NCBI RefSeq assembly: GCF_900099835.1
Contig: NZ_FNKP01000002.1
Coordinates: 2,418,001-2,482,000, forward strand
Source: Paraburkholderia fungorum
GTDB lineage: Bacteria > Pseudomonadota > Gammaproteobacteria > Burkholderiales > Burkholderiaceae
Direction of reading: 5' to 3'
Length of the DNA: 64,000 nucleotides
The notes beneath the pieces were generated by a model. The model ran no database searches. It had not been told where the DNA came from and saw nothing but the letters and a program-made list of their open reading frames with translations. The position numbers were made by a program, and so were the translations under genes. Of this stretch, positions 42,442-50,954 are shown in pieces (within the stretch, counting starts at the first letter, position 1; the number at the start of each line of letters is the position of its first letter).

Positions 42442-44052
42442 TTACGCGCCGAACTTCCAGTCGCGCGTCGGCAGGTAAGTTTCCTTGACCGTGCGCGGCG
42501 ACGCCCAGCGCAGCAGGTTCAGATACGAGCCTGCCTTGTCGTTGGTGCCGCTTGCACGACCGCCGCCGAACGGCTGCTGGCCGATCATCGCGCCGGTCGG
42601 CTTGTCGTTCAGATACAGGTTGCCGGCTGCGTTGACCAGCGCCGCTTCCGCCTGATGCAGCGCGAAACGGTCGGTGCAGAAGATCGAACCGGTCAGCGCG
42701 TACGGGCTCGTTGCGTCGATCAGTTCGAGCGTCTCTTCCCACGCGCCGTCTTCGTAGACGAACAGCGACAGGATCGGGCCGAACAGTTCCTCAGTCATCA
42801 GCGCATGCTTCGGATCGGACACCTGTAGCACGGTCGGCTCGACGAAGTAGCCCGGCTCGGACCACACCTTGCCGCCCGAGACCAGCTTGACCGCCGTGTC
42901 TTCCTTCGCCGCCGCGAGAACGCGGCTGAGCTTCTGATGCGAAGCCTGCGAGATCACTGCGCCCATGAACGTGCTGAAATCGGCGACGTCGCCCACTTTC
43001 AGTTGCGCGAGACGGTCGCGCAGTTCCTGTTCGACCGCGCCCCACAGAGATTTCGGAATGTACGCGCGCGACGCCGCGCTGCACTTCTGGCCTTGATAGC
43101 CGAACGCGCCGCGAATCAGCGCGATCGCAACCTCGGCGGCGTTCGCGGACGGATGCGCGAGCACGAAGTCCTTGCCGCCCGTCTCGCCGACCAGACGCGG
43201 AATCGTGCGGAACGAGTCCACCTTCGACGCCACGCCCTTCCACAGCGACTGGAACACCGCCGACGAGCCAGTGAAGTGAATCCCCGCGAGGTCCTGCGAC
43301 TCCAGCGCGACGCGCGTGGTCAGTTCGGCTTCGCCCGGCACAAAGTTGATGACGCCCGGCGGCAAACCGGCTTCTTCGAGTGCTTCGAAGAAGATGTAGT
43401 TGGCCAGCGCCGATTTCTCCGACGGCTTCCACAACACCGTATTGCCCATGATGGCCGGCGCGGTGGTCAGGTTCGCGCCGATCGCCGTGAAGTTAAACGG
43501 CGACACGGCGTACACGAAGCCTTCCAGCGGACGCCAGTCGATGCGGTTCGCCGCGCTCGCGACCGACATCGGCTGCTCTGCATACACGCGCTGCGCGTTG
43601 TACGCGTTAAAGCGCAGGAAGTCGATCAGTTCGCAGGCGCTGTCCGGCTCGGCTTCTTCGACCGTCTTGCTCTGGCCGAGCATGGTCGCGGCGTTGATCT
43701 TCATGCGCGAGCGGGTGGCGACGATTTCGGCGGCACGGTGCAGGATGGTCGCGCGGCTCGCGTGCGTCAGGTTCGCCCAGTCGCGCGCAACCGACTTCGA
43801 GCTGGCGATCGCTTCGCCGATCTGCGCTTCGGTCGGGCGATGAATGCGGGCGAGCAGTCGTTGATGGTCGTGCGGTGCACGCACTTCCACCACATCGTTC
43901 GAGAAATAGCGCTTACCGCCGATCACGGTCGGGATTTCAACGACGTCGCGTTGTTCGAGTGCTTTGGTCAGCTCATTGGCAGCCGACGTTCCGCGGCCGA
44001 AATGCACTTCCGGCTCGTTAGCCGGCAACGGAAATTGTGGACCTGAAATCAC
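42442..44052 (-). CDS. 1-pyrroline-5-carboxylate (glutamate semialdehyde) dehydrogenase
   Basis: This 536-residue NAD(P)-dependent aldehyde dehydrogenase has the look of mitochondrial ALDH4A1 rather than the bacterial PutA domain. Shared stretches are VYAVSPFNFTAIGANL, NTVLWKPS, LAGIHFTGSSAVFQSLWK, NLYLNDKPTG and IGQQPFGGGRASGTNDK. The general-base Glu lies in LVGETGGKD and the catalytic Cys in GYQGQKCSAASRAY. The product is glutamate (or 4-hydroxyglutamate from a hydroxylated substrate). It is preceded on the same strand by the LysR at 44287, 234 bases away. Its presence suggests that the island, or this part of it, feeds proline-like or arginine-like carbon into glutamate. Confidence 0.93.
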   Translation of the reverse strand: MISGPQFPLPANEPEVHFGRGTSAANELTKALEQRDVVEIPTVIGGKRYFSNDVVEVRAPHDHQRLLARIHRPTEAQIGEAIASSKSVARDWANLTHASRATILHRAAEIVATRSRMKINAATMLGQSKTVEEAEPDSACELIDFLRFNAYNAQRVYAEQPMSVASAANRIDWRPLEGFVYAVSPFNFTAIGANLTTAPAIMGNTVLWKPSEKSALANYIFFEALEEAGLPPGVINFVPGEAELTTRVALESQDLAGIHFTGSSAVFQSLWKGVASKVDSFRTIPRLVGETGGKDFVLAHPSANAAEVAIALIRGAFGYQGQKCSAASRAYIPKSLWGAVEQELRDRLAQLKVGDVADFSTFMGAVISQASHQKLSRVLAAAKEDTAVKLVSGGKVWSEPGYFVEPTVLQVSDPKHALMTEELFGPILSLFVYEDGAWEETLELIDATSPYALTGSIFCTDRFALHQAEAALVNAAGNLYLNDKPTGAMIGQQPFGGGRASGTNDKAGSYLNLLRWASPRTVKETYLPTRDWKFGA

Positions 44053-44286
44053 GCCTACTCCTTAAGAAAAGCCGTTAATTGAACCGATTGCAGCATTGGG
44101 CCGCGGCGTCCGGCGCAAGGTTTTGCGCGCTACGCCGCCGCGTCGCTGCGACGGTTGACTGCAGTTTCGAGAGTAGTCGTTGCAAAAAGAAGCGGTGCTT
44201 GCTAAACCGGCGGTTATGAATTGAATCGGACGCAGTTATGGAAAACGCGTCGGCGGCCCGCTGCAACGGCTGCGGTATCGCCGGTT

Positions 44287-45318
44287 TCAATCCGCTTCCG
44301 GCAGGCACACGTCTTCGGGATTCAGCGCCAGCGCCTTGGCGATGTCGCGCGAAACCTGCCGTTCATACGCGCGGCGCAGCAGGTCGTATAGATCGGAGGG
44401 AAGCTGGCCCAGTTCGTTTTCCCGGAACGCCAGATAGAACGACCGGCTAAGCGCGGTGTGCGGCCTGCCATTGCGTGAGAACGCCGACAGCGGAACCACG
44501 CGCAAGTCCGGCACGTAATGACGCGATTGCCACACGCACAGCGGCGTGGTGATCGCGAAGCCGAGGCCGGCGGCGACGAGACTCAGCATCGGGTCGGTGG
44601 CATCGAATTCGCAGGTGCGTTCGACGTTTTCGGAATTCGACGCGAGATAGGCGTCGACATGCTGGCCGATCACCGATCGCGCGCTATAGCGGATCAGTTG
44701 CAGATGACGACTCAGGTCGGCCAGCGTGGTCAGGCGATCGACCTCGAAGCTCTTCGGCAGCACCACGAAATACGGCTCGGAAAACAGCTTCTGGCGACGG
44801 ATACCAGGTGCCTGCGCGAGACCCGTGGTGGTCACCGCCATGTCCAGCTGACGCGCTTCGAGCTGGCCGTCGAGCGTCGGCGTAATGCCGGACCACAAAC
44901 GGATCTGATGCGACGTACCGGCCAGCGCCTTGATGATGATCGGGCCGATGGTGGCCGCAAACGAATCCACGCATCCCAGCCGAACGACGACACGTTTCGC
45001 CCGGGTGACGTTGCGCACGCTCTCGACCATCTGGTCCGCGCCCTGCAGCAACACGGTGGCATGCTCGAACAGACGTTGACCTGCGGCGGTGGGACGGGCG
45101 GGCCGGGTCGCGCGATCGAGCAGGGTGGTGTCGAGAATCGTCTCCAGCGCCTTGATGCGCTGCGAGACGCCGGCTTGTGAAATGGCGAGGCGGCTCGCCG
45201 CGTCCGAGATGGAACCGGCTTCGACCACGGCGACCCAACTGGCTAGCAGGTCCCAGTCTGGATACTGTTCGGGTACGCTCTCTTTCATGGTCGGCAATGG
45301 AATGGCAGTGGAGTCCAA
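44287..45318 (-). CDS. LysR-family transcriptional regulator (island copy 2)
   Basis: This 343-residue regulator starts at ATG 45318 (ATG 45288 is possible). The helix-turn-helix is SDAASRLAISQAGVSQRIKALE. The co-inducer domain shares co-linear stretches with the LysR at 23424 (LGCVDSFAATIGP, SARSVIGQ, DPMLSLVAAGLG, PLCVWQSR), marking the two as paralogues. The neighbouring P5C dehydrogenase gene, on the same strand, and the amidohydrolase gene are its likeliest targets. The 234-base gap downstream contains an AACCG-G-CGGTT dyad near 44202. Confidence 0.92.
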   Translation of the reverse strand: MDSTAIPLPTMKESVPEQYPDWDLLASWVAVVEAGSISDAASRLAISQAGVSQRIKALETILDTTLLDRATRPARPTAAGQRLFEHATVLLQGADQMVESVRNVTRAKRVVVRLGCVDSFAATIGPIIIKALAGTSHQIRLWSGITPTLDGQLEARQLDMAVTTTGLAQAPGIRRQKLFSEPYFVVLPKSFEVDRLTTLADLSRHLQLIRYSARSVIGQHVDAYLASNSENVERTCEFDATDPMLSLVAAGLGFAITTPLCVWQSRHYVPDLRVVPLSAFSRNGRPHTALSRSFYLAFRENELGQLPSDLYDLLRRAYERQVSRDIAKALALNPEDVCLPEAD

Positions 45319-45383
45319 TTATATTGCCGCCCGCGCGAACAGACGGTTGTTACGCACTTTGCGCCGCTATGCCCTTACGCGCG

Positions 45384-46238
45384 TTACGCGCGCCCGTCTG
45401 GTTCGATACCGGCGTGCACCGCTTGCCGGCTTCCTTCCATTCGTTTCAGCACGGCCTCCAGCGCATCAAGTGCGACTCCGAGCGCCGCACCTGCTTCACC
45501 TGAATCGAATTCGGGTTGCGCCGTGCTCCGCTGTTCGCAATCCAGACGCCAACGGCCCGCCACTTCGACTTCGATCGCGTGAACGCCGCTAACCGGCAAA
45601 CCGTAGTGCTGCGCGGTGAAGGCATCCGCGAGCTTGCCGTTGACCACCCACGACCGGTTGAACGCCTGCACCGATTCCGTGAGCGCGGTCACCAGACGCC
45701 GGTCGCAAGCGGTGCCGCGATTGGTGCCGATGTTGCAGTCTGCGGCACCCGGCTGTTCGCGATACGGCGAGAGCCACGAGCTTGCGTGCGAGACGAGCAG
45801 CAGGACGTTTTCATGCGTGTTCCGCAGCCGCACCACCTCTCTCGCGACCGCCGCGTGAAACGGCTTCCAGTACATGTCCGCCCGCTCGCTCACCTCCGCT
45901 TCCGACGGCTCCTGGCCCTCTGGGTATAACGCTTCGCCTCGGGACGTGTGCGTCCTGCACAGACCCACGCGATTGAGCCGGGGCGATAACGGCCGGCTAT
46001 CCAGAGCCACGTTGTAGTCGATGACGCACGGATGGTAGAGCGCCGACACACACGTCACCCCCCTGCCGATCGCGACCGATTGCAGCAACGCGCCGAAAGG
46101 ATCGGCGAGCCGTCCCTCGACGGGACCCCATGCGGAATTGGACTGCAACGGCGCCGGCACGGACGTTCCGATATGCGGAGTGACGACCAGCACTGGCGAG
46201 TCGCCTGGAAAAATCTGGCCGTACGGCAGGTTCTGCAT
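45384..46238 (-). CDS. N-formylglutamate amidohydrolase-like protein, copy 2
   Basis: This 284-residue protein shares the FGase scaffold with the copy at 32328 but is well diverged: VVTPHIGTSVPAPL, DYNVALDSRPLSP, RTHTSRGEALYPEG, LLLVSHASSWLSP, NIGTNRGTACDRR and GLPVSGVHAIEVE occur at matching positions. The segment around the active-site His reads VSHASS, against EAHSIAS in copy 1, so specificity probably differs. It is a single gene located between the porin and the LysR gene. A C-terminal tail of about 25 residues is extra. Confidence 0.82.
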   Translation of the reverse strand: MQNLPYGQIFPGDSPVLVVTPHIGTSVPAPLQSNSAWGPVEGRLADPFGALLQSVAIGRGVTCVSALYHPCVIDYNVALDSRPLSPRLNRVGLCRTHTSRGEALYPEGQEPSEAEVSERADMYWKPFHAAVAREVVRLRNTHENVLLLVSHASSWLSPYREQPGAADCNIGTNRGTACDRRLVTALTESVQAFNRSWVVNGKLADAFTAQHYGLPVSGVHAIEVEVAGRWRLDCEQRSTAQPEFDSGEAGAALGVALDALEAVLKRMEGSRQAVHAGIEPDGRA

Positions 46239-46356
46239 GTTAATACCCTCGGGTTCGCATCGACGTGCGTTGGCGCGCGCGTGCGTGACCGGACGTGACG
46301 TGATACCTGCGACGTTAACCGAACAGAATTCCGAGGCATGGTTCGTAAGCCGCGGT

Positions 46357-46370
46357 TTATCTGTTTATAA
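46357..46370. promoter_or_regulatory. AT-rich dyad upstream of the second amidohydrolase gene
   Basis: TTAT-N6-ATAA lies about 120 bases upstream of the amidohydrolase start and resembles, with one base less spacing, the dyads elsewhere in the island. Support is weak. Confidence 0.3.
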
Positions 46371-46387
46371 GCGCGTCTTACGAAGTT

Positions 46388-46417
46388 GGGGCACGGCGCG
46401 CGTGAACGCCGTGCCCC
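46388..46417. terminator. Strong 11-bp hairpin after the porin gene
   Basis: GGGGCACGGCG and CGCCGTGCCCC flank an 8-base loop, 72 bases after the porin stop on the minus strand. It is a likely transcription stop or mRNA 3'-end stabiliser; no T-tract follows. Confidence 0.6.
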
Positions 46418-46488
46418 GATAAATTGCCGACAGTCAGCTGCGCATCGCCCGGAGTGCCCGACTGATCCCCGGGCCGATGCGAGTGCGC

Positions 46489-47643
46489 TTAGAACTTGTG
46501 CCGCATGCCGACGATGGCGAGCACCTGGTTCTGCGTCGTCGATGCAGACAGGAAGTTGATGTTGGCTACCGCGCGGCCGCCGGTCGAATCCGTGCCGGAA
46601 GCGTGCTGATATACGCCGTCGATATAGACGTCGGTCCGCTTCGACAGGAAGTAATCGAGGCCAAGCACGCCCTGGTGGTACGTCGCATCGTTGACGCCGT
46701 AGCCCTTCGTGTAGTCATACGCCGCGCCCGCGAGGAAAGACGGCGTGATCTGATACTTGAAGTTGACTTCGACGTTGTGGAATTTCGCGTTGCCGCCCGA
46801 CCCCGTTGCAGGCAGGCCGGTTTCCGCGCCGATGTCCTTGAACTGCGTGTTGCTATAGGTTGCACCGAAGGTCGCCGCGCCAAACGTATATGCACCGCCA
46901 GCCGTGAAAATCTGCTGCGTCTTCGCGGACGCATAGCCCGAATACACGCGGCTCGCCGTCATGTTCGACGCAGTCGTGCTCGACGTCGAGTTATTGCCGA
47001 AGTACGAATAGTTAGGATCTTTAACGTTGACGTAGGCGACGCCAAGCGCGAGCGGCCCATTCAGGTAACCCGCTCCCAGCGACCAGATCTGGTTGCGGCT
47101 GAACTGCCCTGCCACGCCGCCCAGGCTATACATGCCGCCGAACGAAAAGCCGTTGTAATTCAGGCTCTTGTATTTGATCGCGTTGTTGACGCGGTTCGTA
47201 TTGTTCATGTTGTCGAGGTCGCCCGGATGCGCGCCGAAGTACGGCGACCACTGGTCGGCCACTTCGAAAACACCGGTGAAATCGGCGATCGAATCGTATT
47301 GGCGACCGAACGTCACCGTACCCGCGCTGGCCGAAGACAAACCGACATAGGCCTGACGTCCGAATTCGTCACCGCCTTGTCCCAGCTTGCCGGTCGCCAC
47401 GCTAAAGCCGTTCTCGAGGACGAACAGGGCCTTCAGTCCGCTACCCAGGTCTTCGGTACCACGCAGCCCCCAGCGGCTGCCCTGAATGTTTCCGCTGCTC
47501 ATCTGGTACTGGCTGTGACCGCCAGCGTTATTGGCATAGGTAATGCCGACGTCGATGAGACCATACAGGGTCACGCTGCTTTGCGCGTGGGCGACCGTGG
47601 ACAGCGCGCTAAAGGAAGCGAGCACGAGAAGCGACTTTTTCAT
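46489..47643 (-). CDS. Burkholderia-type trimeric porin (Porin_4)
   Basis: This 384-residue outer-membrane general porin has a cleavable 20-residue signal (MKKSLLVLASFSALSTVAHA), and the mature start QSSVTLYGLIDVGITYANN is the family hallmark. SRWGLRGTEDLGSGLKALF, ENGF and LGRQ-like FGRQYDSIADF segments follow, and the protein ends LAIVGMRHKF with the terminal Phe required for outer-membrane insertion. It lies 325 bases downstream of the amino-acid operon on the same strand and could provide outer-membrane entry for that system, but porins of this type are broadly permeable. Confidence 0.96.
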   Translation of the reverse strand: MKKSLLVLASFSALSTVAHAQSSVTLYGLIDVGITYANNAGGHSQYQMSSGNIQGSRWGLRGTEDLGSGLKALFVLENGFSVATGKLGQGGDEFGRQAYVGLSSASAGTVTFGRQYDSIADFTGVFEVADQWSPYFGAHPGDLDNMNNTNRVNNAIKYKSLNYNGFSFGGMYSLGGVAGQFSRNQIWSLGAGYLNGPLALGVAYVNVKDPNYSYFGNNSTSSTTASNMTASRVYSGYASAKTQQIFTAGGAYTFGAATFGATYSNTQFKDIGAETGLPATGSGGNAKFHNVEVNFKYQITPSFLAGAAYDYTKGYGVNDATYHQGVLGLDYFLSKRTDVYIDGVYQHASGTDSTGGRAVANINFLSASTTQNQVLAIVGMRHKF

Positions 47644-47968
47644 TAGTATCTGACCGGGTTGAAGGTTGCGAAGACGCCGCGCGTTGGCCCTGGAGGGGGA
47701 GCGCCGTCCCTACGTCACAATGACGAAACAACTTGGTGTTAACGACCGCAGCCAGATTAGGGGTCGCAAAATTGTGACGTGACTTCAATTCCAATCTTTT
47801 ATGTTTTACAGAAACAATGCTAATGATGAGTCGATGCACGGCATCGCCCGGCGCACGTTTGGCGCTACCACCGTTTCGCCAAAGGTCTGATTGATCGATT
47901 AATCCGGCAATGGAAAGGTGCGACCGCCGACCCAGCCTGCTCACAGCCATGTCAGCGTCACGCACCGC
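47644..47968. other. Intergenic region upstream of the porin
   Basis: This 325-base region between the last gene of the amino-acid operon and the porin has an AT-rich stretch near 47760-47825 that is the probable porin promoter. I see no strong hairpin or repeat. Confidence 0.5.
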
Positions 47969-49219
47969 TCATTTAAAGCGGGCGACGGAAAATTGCTCCA
48001 GCTCCTTCGGTTTTTTTCCTTCGATCAGCCGCGCGACCATGTCGCCGGTCGTTCCCGCGAGTGTCATGCCGAGGTGCTGATGGCCGAAGGCGTAGATCAC
48101 CCGTTCGTCTGCGCTCGAGTGCCCCATTACCGGCAGATAATCCGGCATGGTCGGCCTGATGCCCAGCCAACTGCTCGTCACTGGCGCATCCAGCCGTATA
48201 TTCCTGCGGATATTTCGCTCGATAAAATCGGTACGCGCCGGATTCAACGGCAAACGCAATCCACTGAGTTCGACGGTGCCGGCCGCGCGCAGTCGCAGGT
48301 CGCGCAACGGCGTCATATAAAAGCTGGATTCCGCGATACAGGTTGGGCGCGTGAACAACGGTTCCTTCAACTGAAACTCGACGTGATAGCCGCGTTCGGC
48401 GCCTAGTGGAATACGGTCGCCCAACTGCGCCGCGAGTTTCGCCGACCATGCGCCGCCGGCGATCACCACCCGGTCAGCGCGTATCTCTTCTCCTTTCGCC
48501 GAGCGCAGGCTGACGCCCGCCGCACTGGTCGCGATCGTGCTCACATCCATCCGTACATGACGCTGCTCCGCAATCAGCGGCTTTGCCAACTCCCACACAA
48601 AGCTTTGCGGATCGACCAGATGGGACGCCGACGGGAACAGCACCGCACCCACCGCGCGCTGATGAAGCGCAGGCTCTAATTGCGCGAGTTCACTCGCACT
48701 CAACATCTCCTGACGAACACCCAGTTCGGCGCGAAGCTTGATGTCATCGGTGGCACGCCTGAACGCGGCTTCCGTCTGATATGCGTACAGACAACCTTCG
48801 CGCCGGACCAGCGCCGCCGCGTTGGGCGCGTCATCGAGCAGCGGCGCGTAACCGTCATGCGTGCCGCGCAGCAACGCTGCCAGCGCGCCGGTATTGGACA
48901 GATACGCTCGCCGGTTGCATTGGGCAAGAAACGCGGCAAGCCACGTCGCAAAGTTTCCCAGCCGCGACCAGCGAATCGACAGCGGCGACTCCACGCCGAA
49001 CAACAAGCCCGGCAGATCGCGCCAGATCTTCGGCTGTGGAATGGGCGTACACGCATAGTCCGCAATCGTGGCCGCATTGCCGAACGACGCGGCACCCGCG
49101 ATGTCGCCCCTGTCGACCAGCAACACGTCGAAACCTTTGCGCCGTAACCACAGCGCGCACGAAACGCCCACCGCTCCCGCACCGATCACGACGACTTCGC
49201 GCTTCTCGTTACCCTGCAT
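47969..49219 (-). CDS. DadA-like FAD-dependent amino-acid dehydrogenase, copy 1
   Basis: This 416-residue DAO-fold flavoprotein begins with VVVIGAGAVGVSCALWLRRK (near residue 9), and the C-terminal FAD loop reads YAFGHQHLGMTLAGTTG near residue 382. Between them is the GAERGYHVEF segment typical of D-amino-acid dehydrogenases. It would oxidise a D-amino acid (or hydroxyproline-type imino acid) to the imino acid, passing electrons to the quinone pool. It is the last gene of the seven-gene operon with the amino-acid importer and RidA. The specific substrate is unknown. Confidence 0.9.
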   Translation of the reverse strand: MQGNEKREVVVIGAGAVGVSCALWLRRKGFDVLLVDRGDIAGAASFGNAATIADYACTPIPQPKIWRDLPGLLFGVESPLSIRWSRLGNFATWLAAFLAQCNRRAYLSNTGALAALLRGTHDGYAPLLDDAPNAAALVRREGCLYAYQTEAAFRRATDDIKLRAELGVRQEMLSASELAQLEPALHQRAVGAVLFPSASHLVDPQSFVWELAKPLIAEQRHVRMDVSTIATSAAGVSLRSAKGEEIRADRVVIAGGAWSAKLAAQLGDRIPLGAERGYHVEFQLKEPLFTRPTCIAESSFYMTPLRDLRLRAAGTVELSGLRLPLNPARTDFIERNIRRNIRLDAPVTSSWLGIRPTMPDYLPVMGHSSADERVIYAFGHQHLGMTLAGTTGDMVARLIEGKKPKELEQFSVARFK

Positions 49220-49264
49220 GATGTGCTCTCGCGTTGATGAGCTGATTGAAAAATACCCTGACGG

Positions 49265-50521
49265 TTACCAGAAGCTGCGTCCGAGATCGAACGGCGTGTC
49301 CCGTGTGTTGGCTTTGCCCGTCACCAACGATGTGACGAGGTCGGCGGAACCGCATGCGAGCGTCCAGCCCAGCGCGCCGTGTCCCGTATTGACGAACAGT
49401 CGCGGCACAGCGGTGGATGAGATGATCGGCAGGCCGTCCGCAGCCATCGGACGAAGACCGCACCACGGACGTACCTCGTCGGGCATCCGCATGCAAGGGA
49501 ACAGTCGCTTCAGCGCGTGCTTGAGGTTTTCGACTCGCGCCGGTCTCAGCGTCGTGTCGAAGCCGTCGAACTCGACCGTGCCCGCCACGCGCAATCTGTC
49601 GCCGAGCGGCGTGACGCCGATATGCTCGTAGTCGTCAACAATCGGCCGCTTCGGCAGGAAGCCGAGTTCATCGGCGGAGAGGGTCAACGAGTAGCCCTTG
49701 ACCGGCGCCATCGGCAGGCGTATGCCGAGCGGACCGACCAGCGACGGCGAGAGTGCTCCCGCGCACACCACCACGCTATCAGCGCTGAGATAGTCGTCTT
49801 CCAGACGGACGCCGCGAATCGCACCGCCCTGCACGTCGATGCCGCGCACTTTGGCATTCCAGCGAAACGTCACGCCGTCACGCTGCGCTGCCGCCGCGGC
49901 CGCCACGCTGAACTGGTGCGCGTCGCCCCAAGCATCGGATTCCAGCAGCAGAGCCGTGCCGATCGTGTGAGCAACCGGAGCGAGCGACGGTTCGAGCGCG
50001 ACGCTCTGCGCTGCATCGAGGCGCTGCACCTTCGCGCCCATCCGTTCGAGCATCCGCGCAAACGACTCCGCGCGGCCTTCCGCGCCTTTGCCGCGAATCA
50101 GTTCGAGCAGACCGCCGCGCTGGATGCCCGCATCGATTCTGTTCTGGCCGAGCAGACGCTCCATAGCCGCCAGGCTTTGCTGACCGAACGCGGTCAAGGT
50201 CGCGGCGGTTCTGTGGTATTTCGCGGCGCGGCAGTTCGCGAGAAAGCGCACGCCCCACATGCCGAGACCGGGAATCGCGCGCGGTCTCAGCAGAAGGGGG
50301 GCATCTTCGCGGCCGAGCCATTTGAACAATTGTGTCGGGGTGCCAGGCGATGACCAGGGCAACGCGCTATTGGCGGCCAGCAAGCCGCCGTTGGCAAAAC
50401 TGGTGCCCTTTCCCGCCTCCGGCTGACTGTCGATCACTGTGACGCGAATGCCCGCGCCCGCAAGCGCGAGCGCGGTCGTCGTCCCGATGATGCCTGCACC
50501 GATGACGATCACATGCTTCAT
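49265..50521 (-). CDS. DadA-like FAD-dependent amino-acid dehydrogenase, copy 2
   Basis: This 418-residue homologue of the preceding gene has HVIVIGAGIIGTTTALALAG at the N-terminus, the family segment GTSFANGGLLAANSALPW near residue 40, and VNTGHGALGWTLACGSADL near residue 386. It looks closer to true DadA than copy 1. Its ATG shares one base with the RidA stop (TGATG), so the two are translationally coupled. Imines made by this enzyme would be handled by RidA. Two non-identical copies in one operon suggest complementary specificity or a heteromeric enzyme. Confidence 0.92.
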   Translation of the reverse strand: MKHVIVIGAGIIGTTTALALAGAGIRVTVIDSQPEAGKGTSFANGGLLAANSALPWSSPGTPTQLFKWLGREDAPLLLRPRAIPGLGMWGVRFLANCRAAKYHRTAATLTAFGQQSLAAMERLLGQNRIDAGIQRGGLLELIRGKGAEGRAESFARMLERMGAKVQRLDAAQSVALEPSLAPVAHTIGTALLLESDAWGDAHQFSVAAAAAAQRDGVTFRWNAKVRGIDVQGGAIRGVRLEDDYLSADSVVVCAGALSPSLVGPLGIRLPMAPVKGYSLTLSADELGFLPKRPIVDDYEHIGVTPLGDRLRVAGTVEFDGFDTTLRPARVENLKHALKRLFPCMRMPDEVRPWCGLRPMAADGLPIISSTAVPRLFVNTGHGALGWTLACGSADLVTSLVTGKANTRDTPFDLGRSFW

Positions 50522-50901
50522 CAGGCAACACCGCTCACGTCGGCATGCGCAAGAATTTCGATCTTGCCGCCCGCGACCATCAGATCCGCGATGATGGTCG
50601 CGCGGTTCGGATAAGGCTTCGTGAAGAAACGGCGGTACACCTCGTTCATCCCGTCAAAATAGCTCTTGTCGGTCAGGAAGACCTGCACCTGGGTGACGTC
50701 GTCCATCGTTGCGCCCGCCGATTCCACGATCTGCTTGAGATTCGCAAAGGTCAACTCGGCTTGCGTCGTGATATCGCCGTCTTCGATGGAACCGTCTGCG
50801 CGAATCGGAATGCTGGCCGTGTACAACGTACCGTTCGACACAGTCGCCCATTCGACGGGCGCGGTTCCGTTCGGCAGACCGGTTTCGATTACCTTTCTCA
50901 C
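50521..50901 (-). CDS. ridA: RidA-family imine/enamine deaminase
   Basis: This 126-residue trimer-forming protein (YjgF/RidA) speeds hydrolysis of reactive 2-imino acids made by amino-acid oxidases. The catalytic Arg lies in PYPNRATIIA and the Glu in KIEILAHA; TFANLKQIVESAGATMDDV is the usual central helix region. The start is ATG 50901 with AAGGAG upstream. Its place between the importer permeases and two DadA-like genes fits a detoxifying role for the imines they form. Confidence 0.93.
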   Translation of the reverse strand: MRKVIETGLPNGTAPVEWATVSNGTLYTASIPIRADGSIEDGDITTQAELTFANLKQIVESAGATMDDVTQVQVFLTDKSYFDGMNEVYRRFFTKPYPNRATIIADLMVAGGKIEILAHADVSGVA

Positions 50902-50954
50902 AAAAGTACTCCTTATGATTTGAGTGATTCAGCTTGAGTTGAAAACCCCGCCCG

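Noticed and set aside
24429..46238. Assignment of the island to hydroxyproline, stachydrine or histidine catabolism
   Set aside because: Individual genes (DapA-family lyase, DAO flavoenzyme, P5C dehydrogenase, FGase-like, HutD) fit parts of these pathways, but key markers are missing: no proline racemase/epimerase, no Rieske demethylase, no histidase or urocanase.
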